A DNA stretch of 64,000 nucleotides from positions 1,984,001-2,048,000 of the forward strand of contig OZ245813.1 in NCBI GenBank assembly GCA_965228445.1, given 5' to 3'. Below are positions 54,062 through 64,000 of this stretch, one piece after another. Under the pieces are notes generated by a model, which made no database searches, had not been told where the DNA came from, and saw only the letters and a list, made by a program, of their open reading frames with translations. The first letter of the stretch is position 1; each line of letters begins with the position of its first letter. Source of the DNA: Thalassobaculum sp965228445. GTDB lineage: Bacteria; Pseudomonadota; Alphaproteobacteria; Thalassobaculales; Thalassobaculaceae. The translations under genes were made by a program, and so were the position numbers.

Positions 54062-54110
54062 CAAAACAAGTATGGGGCACGGAAGGGGAATGTCCAACCA
54101 CAGATGCCCT

Positions 54111-54140
54111 CTTGAACTGAATTTATGCGCTCCCTATCTC
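54111..54140 (+). promoter_or_regulatory. Heat-shock (sigma-32/RpoH-type) promoter for hsp20
   Basis: cttgaa at 54111 and ccctatct at 54132 are separated by 15 bases, a close fit to the RpoH consensus CTTGAA-N-CCCATnT-type pattern. Transcription would start near 54147 and give a leader of about 95 bases. Confidence 0.65.
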
Positions 54141-54215
54141 GGTATTCGCCGGGGCGCCGATGATCGGGCTCCGGTACTGAACCGCCCGGCCAGCATGGCG
54201 GGCACCGCTTTGAAA

Positions 54216-54241
54216 CCACTTCGCTTCTGAGGAGGATGTGG
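54216..54241 (+). promoter_or_regulatory. ROSE-type RNA thermometer over the hsp20 ribosome-binding site
   Basis: The leader hairpin pairs CCAC (54216-54219) with GTGG (54238-54241), leaves a T-T mismatch, and pairs TC-CT around a bulged G54223 with the AGGA of the ribosome-binding site at 54232-54236. The strand opposite the Shine-Dalgarno reads UCGCU, the U(U/C)GCU core of ROSE elements, which melt at high temperature and release translation of small heat-shock genes. Another hairpin lies just upstream (ccgcc/ggcgg near 54183-54201). Confidence 0.7.
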
Positions 54242-54242
54242 C

Positions 54243-54716
54243 ATGCGTACCATCGATTTTACCCCGGTTTTCCGGTCCACCGTCGGCTTCGACCGCATGG
54301 CGCGGCTCATGGATGACATGATGCGTGCCGGCGACGCCGCGAACGTGCCGGCCTACCCGCCCTACAACATCGAGAAGCTCGGCGAGGACGACTACCGCAT
54401 CACCATGGCGGTTGCCGGCTTCGGTGAGGGCGACCTGGACATCACCGTGGAAGACACCACACTGGTGATCTCCGGGAAGGTGGAGAAGTCCGAGGAGGAG
54501 GCCAACCGCAGCTTCCTGCATCGCGGCATCGCCACCCGCGCGTTCGAGCGCCGCTTCCAGCTCGCCGAGACCATCAAGGTGGTCGGCGCCAGCGTCGAGA
54601 ACGGGCTCCTGCACGTCGACCTCGTCCACGAGGTTCCGGAGGAGAAGAAGCCGCGCAAGGTCGAGATCGCCAGCGGCGTCGCGACCAAGCGTCTGGAGGG
54701 CACGAAGGCCGCCTGA
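54243..54716 (+). CDS. Small heat-shock protein Hsp20
   Basis: A 157-residue IbpA-type alpha-crystallin chaperone that holds unfolding proteins. The N-terminus MRTIDFTPVFRSTVGFDRM matches IbpA-class proteins, the crystallin domain runs from about residue 35 (NIEKLGEDDYRITMAVAGF) to 135, with ERRFQLAETIKVVGASVENGLL. gaggagg precedes the start and is sequestered in a ROSE hairpin. Regulation by a heat-shock promoter and RNA thermometer is supported by the sequence. Confidence 0.95.
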   Translation: MRTIDFTPVFRSTVGFDRMARLMDDMMRAGDAANVPAYPPYNIEKLGEDDYRITMAVAGFGEGDLDITVEDTTLVISGKVEKSEEEANRSFLHRGIATRAFERRFQLAETIKVVGASVENGLLHVDLVHEVPEEKKPRKVEIASGVATKRLEGTKAA

Positions 54717-54742
54717 CCGGCGCCCTGCCCTGAAACGAACGA

Positions 54743-54771
54743 GGCCGGCTCCGCAGGGAGCCGGCCTTTTT
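54743..54771 (+). terminator. Rho-independent terminator after hsp20
   Basis: ggccggctcc, loop gcag, ggagccggcc, then ttttt. It is a near-perfect ten-base stem 27 bases after the hsp20 stop; on the minus side it also follows the end of the lipoprotein gene. Confidence 0.92.
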
Positions 54772-54793
54772 GCTGATCCGATGCCGTCGGGCG

Positions 54794-55393
54794 TCAGTAG
54801 ACGTAGGCGGCGAGTTCGCGCTTGATCGCCCGCTCCATGGCGGTGGCGAAGTCCCGGGCCGTCGCCTCCACCAGGTCGTACCAGAGCCGCTCCCGGTCGT
54901 TCAGAGAGGCATCCTCGGCGATGGTCTTCGACCGCTCGGCCTCCGCCAGCGCCTGACCCAGCCGGATGCCGGCGCCGTCGAACAGGTCGAGTTGTCCCGC
55001 CATCGCCACGGTGTAGCGTTCGGACTGGTCGGTGGTGAAGGCGCCCTTCAGACCGGTGGTGGTCTTCAGACGCTGCTCGACGATGCTGCCCTGGCGGATC
55101 GCCATCACCGCCCGGCCCGAACTGCCGGCGACCTGCAGAACGTCCCGCGCCCAGCGTTCCATGGCGGCCGCCGGAGTGACCGGTGCCAGGTGCTCGACAT
55201 TCGGCGCCTTCATCGGCGGCACGACCTCGTCGACGATCTGGATGGCGCCGACATTGAGCCGGATCGGCTGCCGGTTCACGAAGGTGAGGTCCGGATAGAC
55301 CGGGGTCGGGTTCCGGGTGGTGCAGGCGGCCAGGGAGCCGACACCGGCGGCGGCCAGGGCCGAAAGCATCAGGGTACGGCGGTCGAGGCGCAT
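54794..55393 (-). CDS. Lipoprotein of unknown function with twin-arginine-like signal
   Basis: A 199-residue exported protein. The signal segment RLDRRTLMLSALAAAGVGSLAAC contains a paired arginine and a lipobox LAAC at Cys24. The mature part is mostly helical after a PVYPDLTFVNRQPIRLNVG strand and shows no enzyme motif that I recognise. The frame is open upstream to 55507; ATG 55393 is chosen for its signal peptide and the agagga upstream. It lies 31 bases after hslO and ends the argD-argF-hslO series. Confidence 0.8.
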   Translation of the reverse strand: MRLDRRTLMLSALAAAGVGSLAACTTRNPTPVYPDLTFVNRQPIRLNVGAIQIVDEVVPPMKAPNVEHLAPVTPAAAMERWARDVLQVAGSSGRAVMAIRQGSIVEQRLKTTTGLKGAFTTDQSERYTVAMAGQLDLFDGAGIRLGQALAEAERSKTIAEDASLNDRERLWYDLVEATARDFATAMERAIKRELAAYVY

Positions 55394-55424
55394 GGGGCGT
55401 GTCCTCTTCAGGGTCGGTGGGAGC

Positions 55425-56381
55425 TCAGAAGCCCGGCGACGCCGCAGACCGGCGCAGCGTCTCGAGCGCGTCGTCATCATAGCGCCATTCGCGCTTGCAG
55501 AACTCACAGTTAACGATCAGCGCGCCGTCGACCTTCATGTCCTCGATCTCGGCGCTATCGAGCGACAGCAGCACCCGCTCCACCCGCTCGCGCGAGCAGC
55601 GGCAGGTATCGGTCACCGGCTGTGCCTCGTAGGCCCGCACGCCGGCCTCGTGGAACAGGCGGTAGAGCAGCTGATCCGGCGACAGGTCGGCGGCGAGAAG
55701 CTCCTGCGCGCGGGCGCTGCTCATCAGCGTGACCGCCGTTCGCCAGAGGTCGTCGTATTCGTCCTCGCTCGGCCGGCCGGGCAGGTCGCGCGAATACGGC
55801 AGGCGCTGGACCATGATCCCGCCGGCGCGCCATCCCTCCTCGCGACGGCCGGCCGCGATCAGCACCCCGGCATCCAGCTGTTCGGACTGCTGGAAATAGG
55901 CATGGGTGCATTCCGACAGCGACCGGCCCGCCAGCTCCACGATGCCCTGGTAGCGGTCGGTGTTGGCGCCCTGGTCGACGGTGAAGGCAATGTAGCCGCC
56001 GCCGAGCAGACGCGGCACCGATCGCGCCGCCACATCGGCGGGGTCGAGCTGCGCCACCCGCTCCGCGTCGAAGGTGGCATAGGCCCGTACCGCGCCGGCG
56101 GTGGTCACATCGGCCATCAGCACGCCGATCGGCCCGTCGCCCTTGGTCTGCAGGGTGAACACGCCCTCGTATTTCAGGGAGCCGGCGAGACAGGCGGCCA
56201 GCGCCGCCGTCTCCCCGAGCATCACGGACACCGCTTCCGGATAGGCGTGGCGGCCCAGAATCCCGTCAATGACCGAGCCCATCCGGACCACGCGGCCGCG
56301 CAGTCCGTAGGGATCGATCTGGAAGGGCAGGATGATGTCGTCGCGACCGGTGTTCTCGAACAGCGTTTCGCGTTCTCTCAT
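55425..56381 (-). CDS. hslO: Redox-regulated chaperone Hsp33
   Basis: A 318-residue holdase activated by oxidation. The C-terminal zinc site has Cys260-x-Cys262 and Cys292-x-x-Cys295 in TDTCRCS and NCEFCKREW, the four cysteines that form disulfides under oxidative stress. The N-terminal domain has QIDPYGLRGRVVRMG and the LLGGGYIAFTVDQG region. The start is ATG 56381 with ggag 6 bases before it, overlapping the argF stop. Confidence 0.95.
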   Translation of the reverse strand: MRERETLFENTGRDDIILPFQIDPYGLRGRVVRMGSVIDGILGRHAYPEAVSVMLGETAALAACLAGSLKYEGVFTLQTKGDGPIGVLMADVTTAGAVRAYATFDAERVAQLDPADVAARSVPRLLGGGYIAFTVDQGANTDRYQGIVELAGRSLSECTHAYFQQSEQLDAGVLIAAGRREEGWRAGGIMVQRLPYSRDLPGRPSEDEYDDLWRTAVTLMSSARAQELLAADLSPDQLLYRLFHEAGVRAYEAQPVTDTCRCSRERVERVLLSLDSAEIEDMKVDGALIVNCEFCKREWRYDDDALETLRRSAASPGF

Positions 56382-57334
56382 CTCGTCTCCGATAGGCACC
56401 AGTGCAGGATGGCCATCTGGCTGTGCATCCGGTTCTCGGCCTCGTCGAACACGATCGACTGCGGGCCGTCGATCACCTCCGCCGTCACCTCCTCGCCGCG
56501 ATGGGCGGGCAGGCAGTGCAGGAACACCGCCTCCGGCTTGGCCTTGGCCATCAGCGCCTCGTCGACACGGTAGGGCGCCAGGAGGTTGTGACGGTTGGAA
56601 TCCGCATCGCCCATGGAGACCCAGGTGTCGGTAACCACCGCATCGGCACCGGTCACCGCCGCGTCGGGATCCTGGGTGATCTCGATGCGGCCGCCCTGGG
56701 CCTTGGCCCACTCGATCACGTCACGCGGCGGCATCAGCTCGGCCGGGCAGGCGATGCGCAGCACGAAGTCGAACTGCACCGCCGCCTGGATCCATGAGGC
56801 CGCCATGTTGTTGCCGTCACCGGACCAGGCGATCACCTTGTCCTTGATCGGTCCGCGATGCTCCTCGAAGGCCATCACGTCGGCCATGAGCTGGCACGGG
56901 TGCGTGCGGTCGGTCAGACCATTGATCACCGGCACCGTGGCGTTCTCCGCCAGTTCGGTCAGCGTCGATTCCGCGAAGGTCCGGATCATGATGCAGTCGA
57001 CATAGCGCGACAGCACCTTCGCCGTATCCGAGACGGACTCGCCGCGGCCGAGCTGCAGATCGGCGCTGTTCAGCATGATCACTTCGCCGCCGAGGCGCTT
57101 CATGCCGGCCTCGAAGGAGACACGGGTACGGGTCGAGGGCTTCTCGAAGATCAGGGCCAGGATCTTGCCGTCGAGCGGACGCTCGGCAAGGCCGTCACCA
57201 CGCTTGAAGTCCTTCGCCTGCTCGATCATCTCGCGCAGGGTCGACGGGTCGATCTGGTCGAGGTCGAGGAAGTGCTTCACTCCCCCAGACAGCGAGCCGC
57301 CGGGCATCGGGCCGTCCGCCCGATCAAGCGGCAT
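56378..57334 (-). CDS. argF: Ornithine carbamoyltransferase
   Basis: A 318-residue enzyme that makes citrulline from ornithine and carbamoyl phosphate. Signatures KPSTRTRVSFEAG, TDRTHPCQLMAD and the ornithine-binding HCLPAHRGEEVT are intact. The start is uncertain: ATG 57334 overlaps the argD stop by 11 bases, while ATG 57307 or a GTG further in would match the common MKHFLDL-type beginning. It follows argD on the same strand. Confidence 0.95.
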   Translation of the reverse strand: MPLDRADGPMPGGSLSGGVKHFLDLDQIDPSTLREMIEQAKDFKRGDGLAERPLDGKILALIFEKPSTRTRVSFEAGMKRLGGEVIMLNSADLQLGRGESVSDTAKVLSRYVDCIMIRTFAESTLTELAENATVPVINGLTDRTHPCQLMADVMAFEEHRGPIKDKVIAWSGDGNNMAASWIQAAVQFDFVLRIACPAELMPPRDVIEWAKAQGGRIEITQDPDAAVTGADAVVTDTWVSMGDADSNRHNLLAPYRVDEALMAKAKPEAVFLHCLPAHRGEEVTAEVIDGPQSIVFDEAENRMHSQMAILHWCLSETR

Positions 57335-58508
57335 GACGGGCCAGCCCGGCGCAGGCCGCGTCGATCATGGAGACCGCCTCCGACACATGGCTCTCCTCGA
57401 TGGTGAGCGGCGGCAGCACCCGCAGCACGTTCTCGCCGGCACCGACCGTAAGCAGCCCCTTCTCGCGGAGCGCGGTCTGCAGATCGCCGGCCGGCACGAC
57501 GCATTTCAGGCCCATCAGGTAGCCCGACCCGCGGACCTCCTCGATCACGCCGGGATGCTTGGCCACCAGCTTCTTGAGCTGCTCGCGCAGGGACTCAGAG
57601 GTCTTCACCACATGCTCCAGGAACGCGGACTCCGAAATGATGTCGAGCACGGTCTTGGCCGCGGCCATGGCCAGCGGGTTGCCGCCGTAGGTCGAGCCGT
57701 GCAGGCCCGGCTTCATGCCGGATGCCGCCTTCTCGGAGGCCATCACCGCGCCGACCGGGAAGCCGCCGCCGAGACCCTTGGCCGAGGCCATGATGTCCGG
57801 GGCGATGCCCGACCACTCATGGGCCCACAGCTTGCCGGTCCGCCCCATGCCGCACTGGACCTCGTCGAAGACCAGCATCAGGCCGAACTCGTCGGCGATC
57901 TCGCGCAGGGCCTGCAGGTACTCCGGCGAGGCGACGAAGATGCCGCCCTCGCCCTGAACCGGCTCCACCAGGATGGCCGCGGCATCGTCGGAAGCGGCGG
58001 CATCGCGCATCTCGTTCAGATTGCCGAAGGCCACATGGGTGAAGCCCTGGACGCGCGGGCCGAACCCCTCGCGATAGGCTTCCTTGTCGGTCGCCGAGAG
58101 GGTGCCGAGCGTGCGGCCGTGGAAGGCGTGGTTGCAGCAGATCACCTTGGTCCGCTGAGGCTGGCCCACATGGAACTGGTAGCGGCGCGCGACCTTGATC
58201 GAGCCTTCCAGGGACTCGGCCCCGGAATTGCAGAAGAACACGGTGTCGGCGAAGGAGGTGGCGACCAGCTTGTCGGCCAGCGCCTCCTGCTCCGGAATCC
58301 GGTACAGGTTCGACACGTGCATCAGCTTGGCCGCCTGGTCGGCGATCGCCTTGGCCAGCTTCGGATGGGCGTGGCCCAGGGAGTTGGTGGCGATGCCGGT
58401 GGCGAAGTCGAGGAATCGTCGGCCGTCGGTGCTATACAAGTAGGGTCCCTCGCCCCGCTCGAAGGCGATGTCGATCCGGCCATAGGTCGGCATCACGCTA
58501 GTCACCAC
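57324..58508 (-). CDS. argD: Acetylornithine aminotransferase
   Basis: A 394-residue class III PLP aminotransferase of arginine synthesis. The phosphate-site FCNSGAESLEGSIKVARRY, FDEVQCGMGRTGKLWAHE and ASAKGLGGGFPVGA with the Schiff-base lysine are present. The GTG start at 58508 has ggag 8 bases upstream. It heads argD-argF-hslO. The 253-base gap to recX has no gene; it includes a cccgggcccgacccgggg palindrome near 58694. Confidence 0.94.
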   Translation of the reverse strand: MVTSVMPTYGRIDIAFERGEGPYLYSTDGRRFLDFATGIATNSLGHAHPKLAKAIADQAAKLMHVSNLYRIPEQEALADKLVATSFADTVFFCNSGAESLEGSIKVARRYQFHVGQPQRTKVICCNHAFHGRTLGTLSATDKEAYREGFGPRVQGFTHVAFGNLNEMRDAAASDDAAAILVEPVQGEGGIFVASPEYLQALREIADEFGLMLVFDEVQCGMGRTGKLWAHEWSGIAPDIMASAKGLGGGFPVGAVMASEKAASGMKPGLHGSTYGGNPLAMAAAKTVLDIISESAFLEHVVKTSESLREQLKKLVAKHPGVIEEVRGSGYLMGLKCVVPAGDLQTALREKGLLTVGAGENVLRVLPPLTIEESHVSEAVSMIDAACAGLARHAA

Positions 58509-58761
58509 GACACTTACTCCTCGGTTGTTGCCGCCGGGTATACGCGAATCGTCCCCGGACCGGCGAAAACGGCGATACTCAGTATGCCCCCGGCGGTTGT
58601 CAACGTGAACTGCGTGATCTTTGGATTAATATTTGCCCGCGTATGCGCGCCACCGGTCGACACGCCCTCCCCGACTTCATCATCCTGAGCAACCCCGGGC
58701 CCGACCCGGGGCGTGTCGAAGGGCGGGGCGTGTCGCGGGACCGCCGTGCTAGTCTCGCCCC

Positions 58762-59340
58762 ATGACCAGACCTCCCCGCACCAAGAAGCGCGGCCCGCTG
58801 ACCAAGACCTACCTGGAGCGCGCCGCCCTGCACTATCTGGAACGCTATGCCAGCTCCGTGGACGGGCTGCGCCGTGTATTGATGCGCCGGGTCGACAAGG
58901 CGGCACGCGAGGAGCGCTGCGATCCGGACGAGGCCACCCCCTGGGTCGAGGAGGTGGTCGCCCGTTTCGCCGCCTCCGGCATCGTCGACGACCGCAGTTT
59001 CGCCGAGGGCAAGGCCGCCAGCCTGCGGCGCCGGGGCGAGTCCGCGCGCCGGATCGCCATGAAACTGCGCGAGAAAGGGGTGGACGGCGACCTGATCGAC
59101 ACCGTGCTGGAGGAACAGGACGGCGAGGACGGCGAAGCGGCCGAGATCGCCGCGGCCTGCCGCTTCGCCCGGCGCCGGCGGCTCGGCCCGTTGCGCGACC
59201 CGCAGGAGCGCGAGGAACGCCGCGACCGGGACATGGCCGCCCTGGCCCGCGCCGGCTTCTCGCTGGCCATCGCCCGGCGCGTCCTCGACCTGGAGGACGC
59301 CGATGCGCTGGAGGCGGCGATGCACGGGCCAGCGCTGTAA
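58762..59340 (+). CDS. recX: Regulatory protein RecX
   Basis: A 192-residue, highly charged, all-helical protein with the RecX three-helix repeats, including YLERAALHYLERYASSVDGLRRVLMRRV and GIVDDRSFAEGKAASLRRRGESARRIAMKLREKGV. RecX modulates RecA filaments. It stands alone, without recA, between argD (divergent) and acs. The very basic N-terminus and arginine-rich stretch are typical. Confidence 0.88.
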   Translation: MTRPPRTKKRGPLTKTYLERAALHYLERYASSVDGLRRVLMRRVDKAAREERCDPDEATPWVEEVVARFAASGIVDDRSFAEGKAASLRRRGESARRIAMKLREKGVDGDLIDTVLEEQDGEDGEAAEIAAACRFARRRRLGPLRDPQEREERRDRDMAALARAGFSLAIARRVLDLEDADALEAAMHGPAL

Positions 59341-59521
59341 ATTGCGGTGTAAAACTTTTGACTGAACCGCCGCCAAGGTTTCGCATTCCTTGACAGAATC
59401 CACCGCGGCTGTTGGAAAACTCGGACCCGCATCTTGTTAACCACCCGCCCGATGCAGATACTGCGGTCTGACAAACGCCCCGGACAGGGGCGGAAAAACA
59501 GCGGGCAGAGGGAGCGATCGC

Positions 59522-61462
<1,941 letters not shown>

Positions 61463-61501
61463 GCGTCAGGCACCTGACGCATCCCCGCACGGGGAGCGGA
61501 C

Positions 61502-62062
61502 ATGGCGCGAGACGAGCACGTGATGGGCTCACTGGAGAACGCAACGGCGCTGACCGTTGCGTTCGCACGCTACTGGCTGTCCCTGCCGACCGTCGATCTG
61601 ATCCCCAGCCGCCGGCAGTTCGAGCCGGAGCGCATCCCGGGTCTGCTGGCCAATCTGGTGATCCACGAACTCGTCTCGCCGGACTATCTGAAGCTGCGGC
61701 TCGTCGGCACGGCCGTGGTCGACGACTACGGCCAGGAGATCACCGGCCGCAACTATCTGGACTTCGTCGACGAGTCCCGGCGCGCCAAGGCCTCGCGCGC
61801 GATCTTCCTGGTCTGCGAGCAGCCGGCGGCCATGCTGGTGCATCTGCGCTCGGTCGCCACCAACGGCATGGTGCTCACGCGGGAGTCGATCGCCTTTCCG
61901 ATGCGAGACGACAGCGGGACGGCGACGCTGGTCTATTTCTGCTCGAACCCGGCGGTCGAGCGGAAGACCTTCGTCGATGCCCGGGACGCCCTGAAGGTGA
62001 TGAACGTGCTCGACAGGCAGTATATCGACATCGGCGCCGGCGTCCCGGAGTTCAGCGATTGA
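61502..62062 (+). CDS. PAS_5 family protein, copy 1
   Basis: A 186-residue single-domain protein of the PAS_5 (DUF1488-unrelated, PF07310-type) class. It has W(25)-type LSLPTVDLIPSRRQFEPERIPG, LRLVGTAVVDDYGQEITGRNYLDFV and a C-terminal VLDRQYIDIGAG. Such proteins have only the sensory fold and no output domain; their ligand is unknown. gggagcgg precedes the start. It lies 39 bases after acs and 49 bases before a paralogue. Confidence 0.78.
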   Translation: MARDEHVMGSLENATALTVAFARYWLSLPTVDLIPSRRQFEPERIPGLLANLVIHELVSPDYLKLRLVGTAVVDDYGQEITGRNYLDFVDESRRAKASRAIFLVCEQPAAMLVHLRSVATNGMVLTRESIAFPMRDDSGTATLVYFCSNPAVERKTFVDARDALKVMNVLDRQYIDIGAGVPEFSD

Positions 62063-62111
62063 TCCGGGCCGGCCGATCCCCCGCCCCGCGCCGTGCCCTG
62101 GCGGCGCCGGC

Positions 62112-62642
62112 ATGACCGATCTCGCGCTCAACCCCACCCTGAAGGCATTCGACGACCACTGGGCGGCTCTGCCGAAGACCGGCCTGGTCCCGCACCGACG
62201 CGACTTCCAGCCCGAGCGTCTCGGCCGGGCGCTGGCCCATATGGTGGTGCACGAGCTCGTCTCCTCCACCGACATCCGGCTGCGGATCGTCGGCTCCGTG
62301 ATCGGCCGTGCCTATGACGAGGAGATCACGGGCCGCAACTATCTCGACATGGTCCCCTCCGAGCGCAGGACCGCCGCCGCCGAGCCGTTCTTTCTGGCCT
62401 GCGGCACGCCGTGCGGCATGTACACCCGGATGCGCTCCGTCGCCTGGCGCGGGCTCACCATGCAGCGGATCTCGCTGGGCTATCCGGTCTGCGACGACCT
62501 GGGTGTGCGCTGGTTCTACTCCTGCTCGACCACCGAGCCGTCGGCCGCGCCGGATTTCGACTTCGCCAATGACGGGGTCGCCACAGTGACAGAGGTGCTG
62601 GAGCGGCGCTACATCGATATCGGCGGCGGAACCCCGGACTGA
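62112..62642 (+). CDS. PAS_5 family protein, copy 2
   Basis: A 176-residue paralogue of the preceding protein, with matching LVPHRRDFQPERLGR, LRIVGSVIGRAYDEEITGRNYLDMV and VLERRYIDIGGG segments. The C-terminal part contains several cysteines (CGTPCGM, YSCSTTE) that copy 1 has only in part, hinting at a different ligand or redox role. The two genes arose by tandem duplication and have diverged. Confidence 0.78.
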   Translation: MTDLALNPTLKAFDDHWAALPKTGLVPHRRDFQPERLGRALAHMVVHELVSSTDIRLRIVGSVIGRAYDEEITGRNYLDMVPSERRTAAAEPFFLACGTPCGMYTRMRSVAWRGLTMQRISLGYPVCDDLGVRWFYSCSTTEPSAAPDFDFANDGVATVTEVLERRYIDIGGGTPD

Positions 62643-62704
62643 TACCCGCCGGGCTCACCCGAACGAAAATACCTGGTGGAATCGCGGGGAATGACGTCGG
62701 GTCA

Positions 62705-62734
62705 TTGACAGGCCCTACGGCAACGGGCGCATAA
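62705..62734 (+). promoter_or_regulatory. Possible promoter for the TSUP transporter
   Basis: A perfect ttgaca at 62705 is followed 19 bases later by cataag. The spacing is longer than ideal. It lies 35 bases before the ATG at 62769. Confidence 0.35.
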
Positions 62735-62768
62735 GATACGATCCGCTTCTAAAACCGGACAGCGCGCC

Positions 62769-63704
<936 letters not shown>

Positions 63705-63714
63705 GCGCGCCGGT

Positions 63715-64000
63715 CTAGACGTCCTGCGACTTCCGCCACTTCTCCGCCGGCGGCATCAGGTACTCCACGCCGCCGCTGTCCTTCAGGGTGATCACCACGT
63801 CGATCGCGATGGAGATCCGCGTGCCCGGCGTGTTGTTGGGCTCGGTGCCGTGATAGGTCTTTGAGGGGAAGATGACGATGTCGTCGGCGTCCACCGGCAG
63901 GTCGACCATCTCCGAGTTCAGGATGTTGCTCTCGGTGATCAGCCCCATGTCGCGGGAATGCTGCTCGAACAGTCCGGGCGAGAACTCGTTCAGCGGGTCC
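63715..64000 (-). CDS. Probable 2-oxoglutarate/Fe(II) oxygenase-like protein (5' truncated)
   Basis: The 3' end of a gene whose 5' part lies beyond the right edge. About 94 C-terminal residues are visible. The segment IVIFPSKTYHGTEPNN followed by RISIAIDVVI resembles the distal histidine and arginine region of 2-oxoglutarate-dependent dioxygenases (His for iron, Arg for 2-oxoglutarate). The proximal HxD motif is not in view, so this is a tentative call. It is convergent with the TSUP gene. Confidence 0.5.
   Translation of the reverse strand, partial: DPLNEFSPGLFEQHSRDMGLITESNILNSEMVDLPVDADDIVIFPSKTYHGTEPNNTPGTRISIAIDVVITLKDSGGVEYLMPPAEKWRKSQDV

Overview
The window is a dense, GC-rich bacterial chromosome segment with no phage, insertion sequence, CRISPR array, rRNA or tRNA that I could find. 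Gene content and order point to an alphaproteobacterium, most likely a Rhodospirillales-type marine or saline-habitat organism (inference). The evidence is the ruvCAB-ybgC-tolQRAB-pal-cpoB-tilS-ftsH-folP-glmM block, the zapA-6S RNA-fthC arrangement, an RcdA (DUF1465) homologue, small DUF2842 and DUF4164 proteins, a ROSE-type RNA thermometer and a glucosylglycerol (salt-stress solute) gene cluster.

Layout. 1-4220: 3' end of a molybdopterin oxidoreductase operon, probably SoeABC sulfite dehydrogenase. 4395-7382: an MFS transporter, a DUF2842 membrane protein and a lipoprotein with a hydrolase fold, interspersed with palindromic repeats. 7529-13672 (minus): PseB and PseC sugar enzymes, a type I secretion adaptor and ABC exporter, and a small unknown protein. 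13871-17455: a large sulfotransferase/coiled-coil/double-glycosyltransferase protein. 17480-23460: glucosylglycerol metabolism (GghA divergent from GpsA, a HAD phosphatase and GgpS).

23510-39417 (minus): sixteen co-directional housekeeping genes, many overlapping by 4 bases, from yebC through Holliday-junction resolution and Tol-Pal to ftsH, folP, glmM and thiD. 39731-42056 (minus): ymdB, fthC, 6S RNA, zapA and a coiled-coil protein. 42345-47019: central carbon operon tkt-gap-fba followed by a ThiE-like gene. 47650-49105: efp and an inositol-monophosphatase family gene. 49221-53238: a three-gene envelope module (OmpA-like, MotA/TolQ-like, MotB-like with a very long periplasmic coiled coil). 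53351-54716: rpmE, rcdA and hsp20 with a heat-shock promoter and ROSE element. 54794-58508 (minus): argD-argF-hslO and a lipoprotein. 58762-64000: recX, acs, two tandem PAS_5 proteins, a TSUP transporter and a truncated oxygenase-like gene.

The parts most worth a second look are the envelope stator-like module at 49221-53238, the sulfotransferase-glycosyltransferase fusion beside the type I secretion/pseudaminic-acid-type genes, the ROSE thermometer with sigma-32-type promoter before hsp20, the glucosylglycerol cluster with its own gpsA, and two families of roughly 100-base palindromic repeats.
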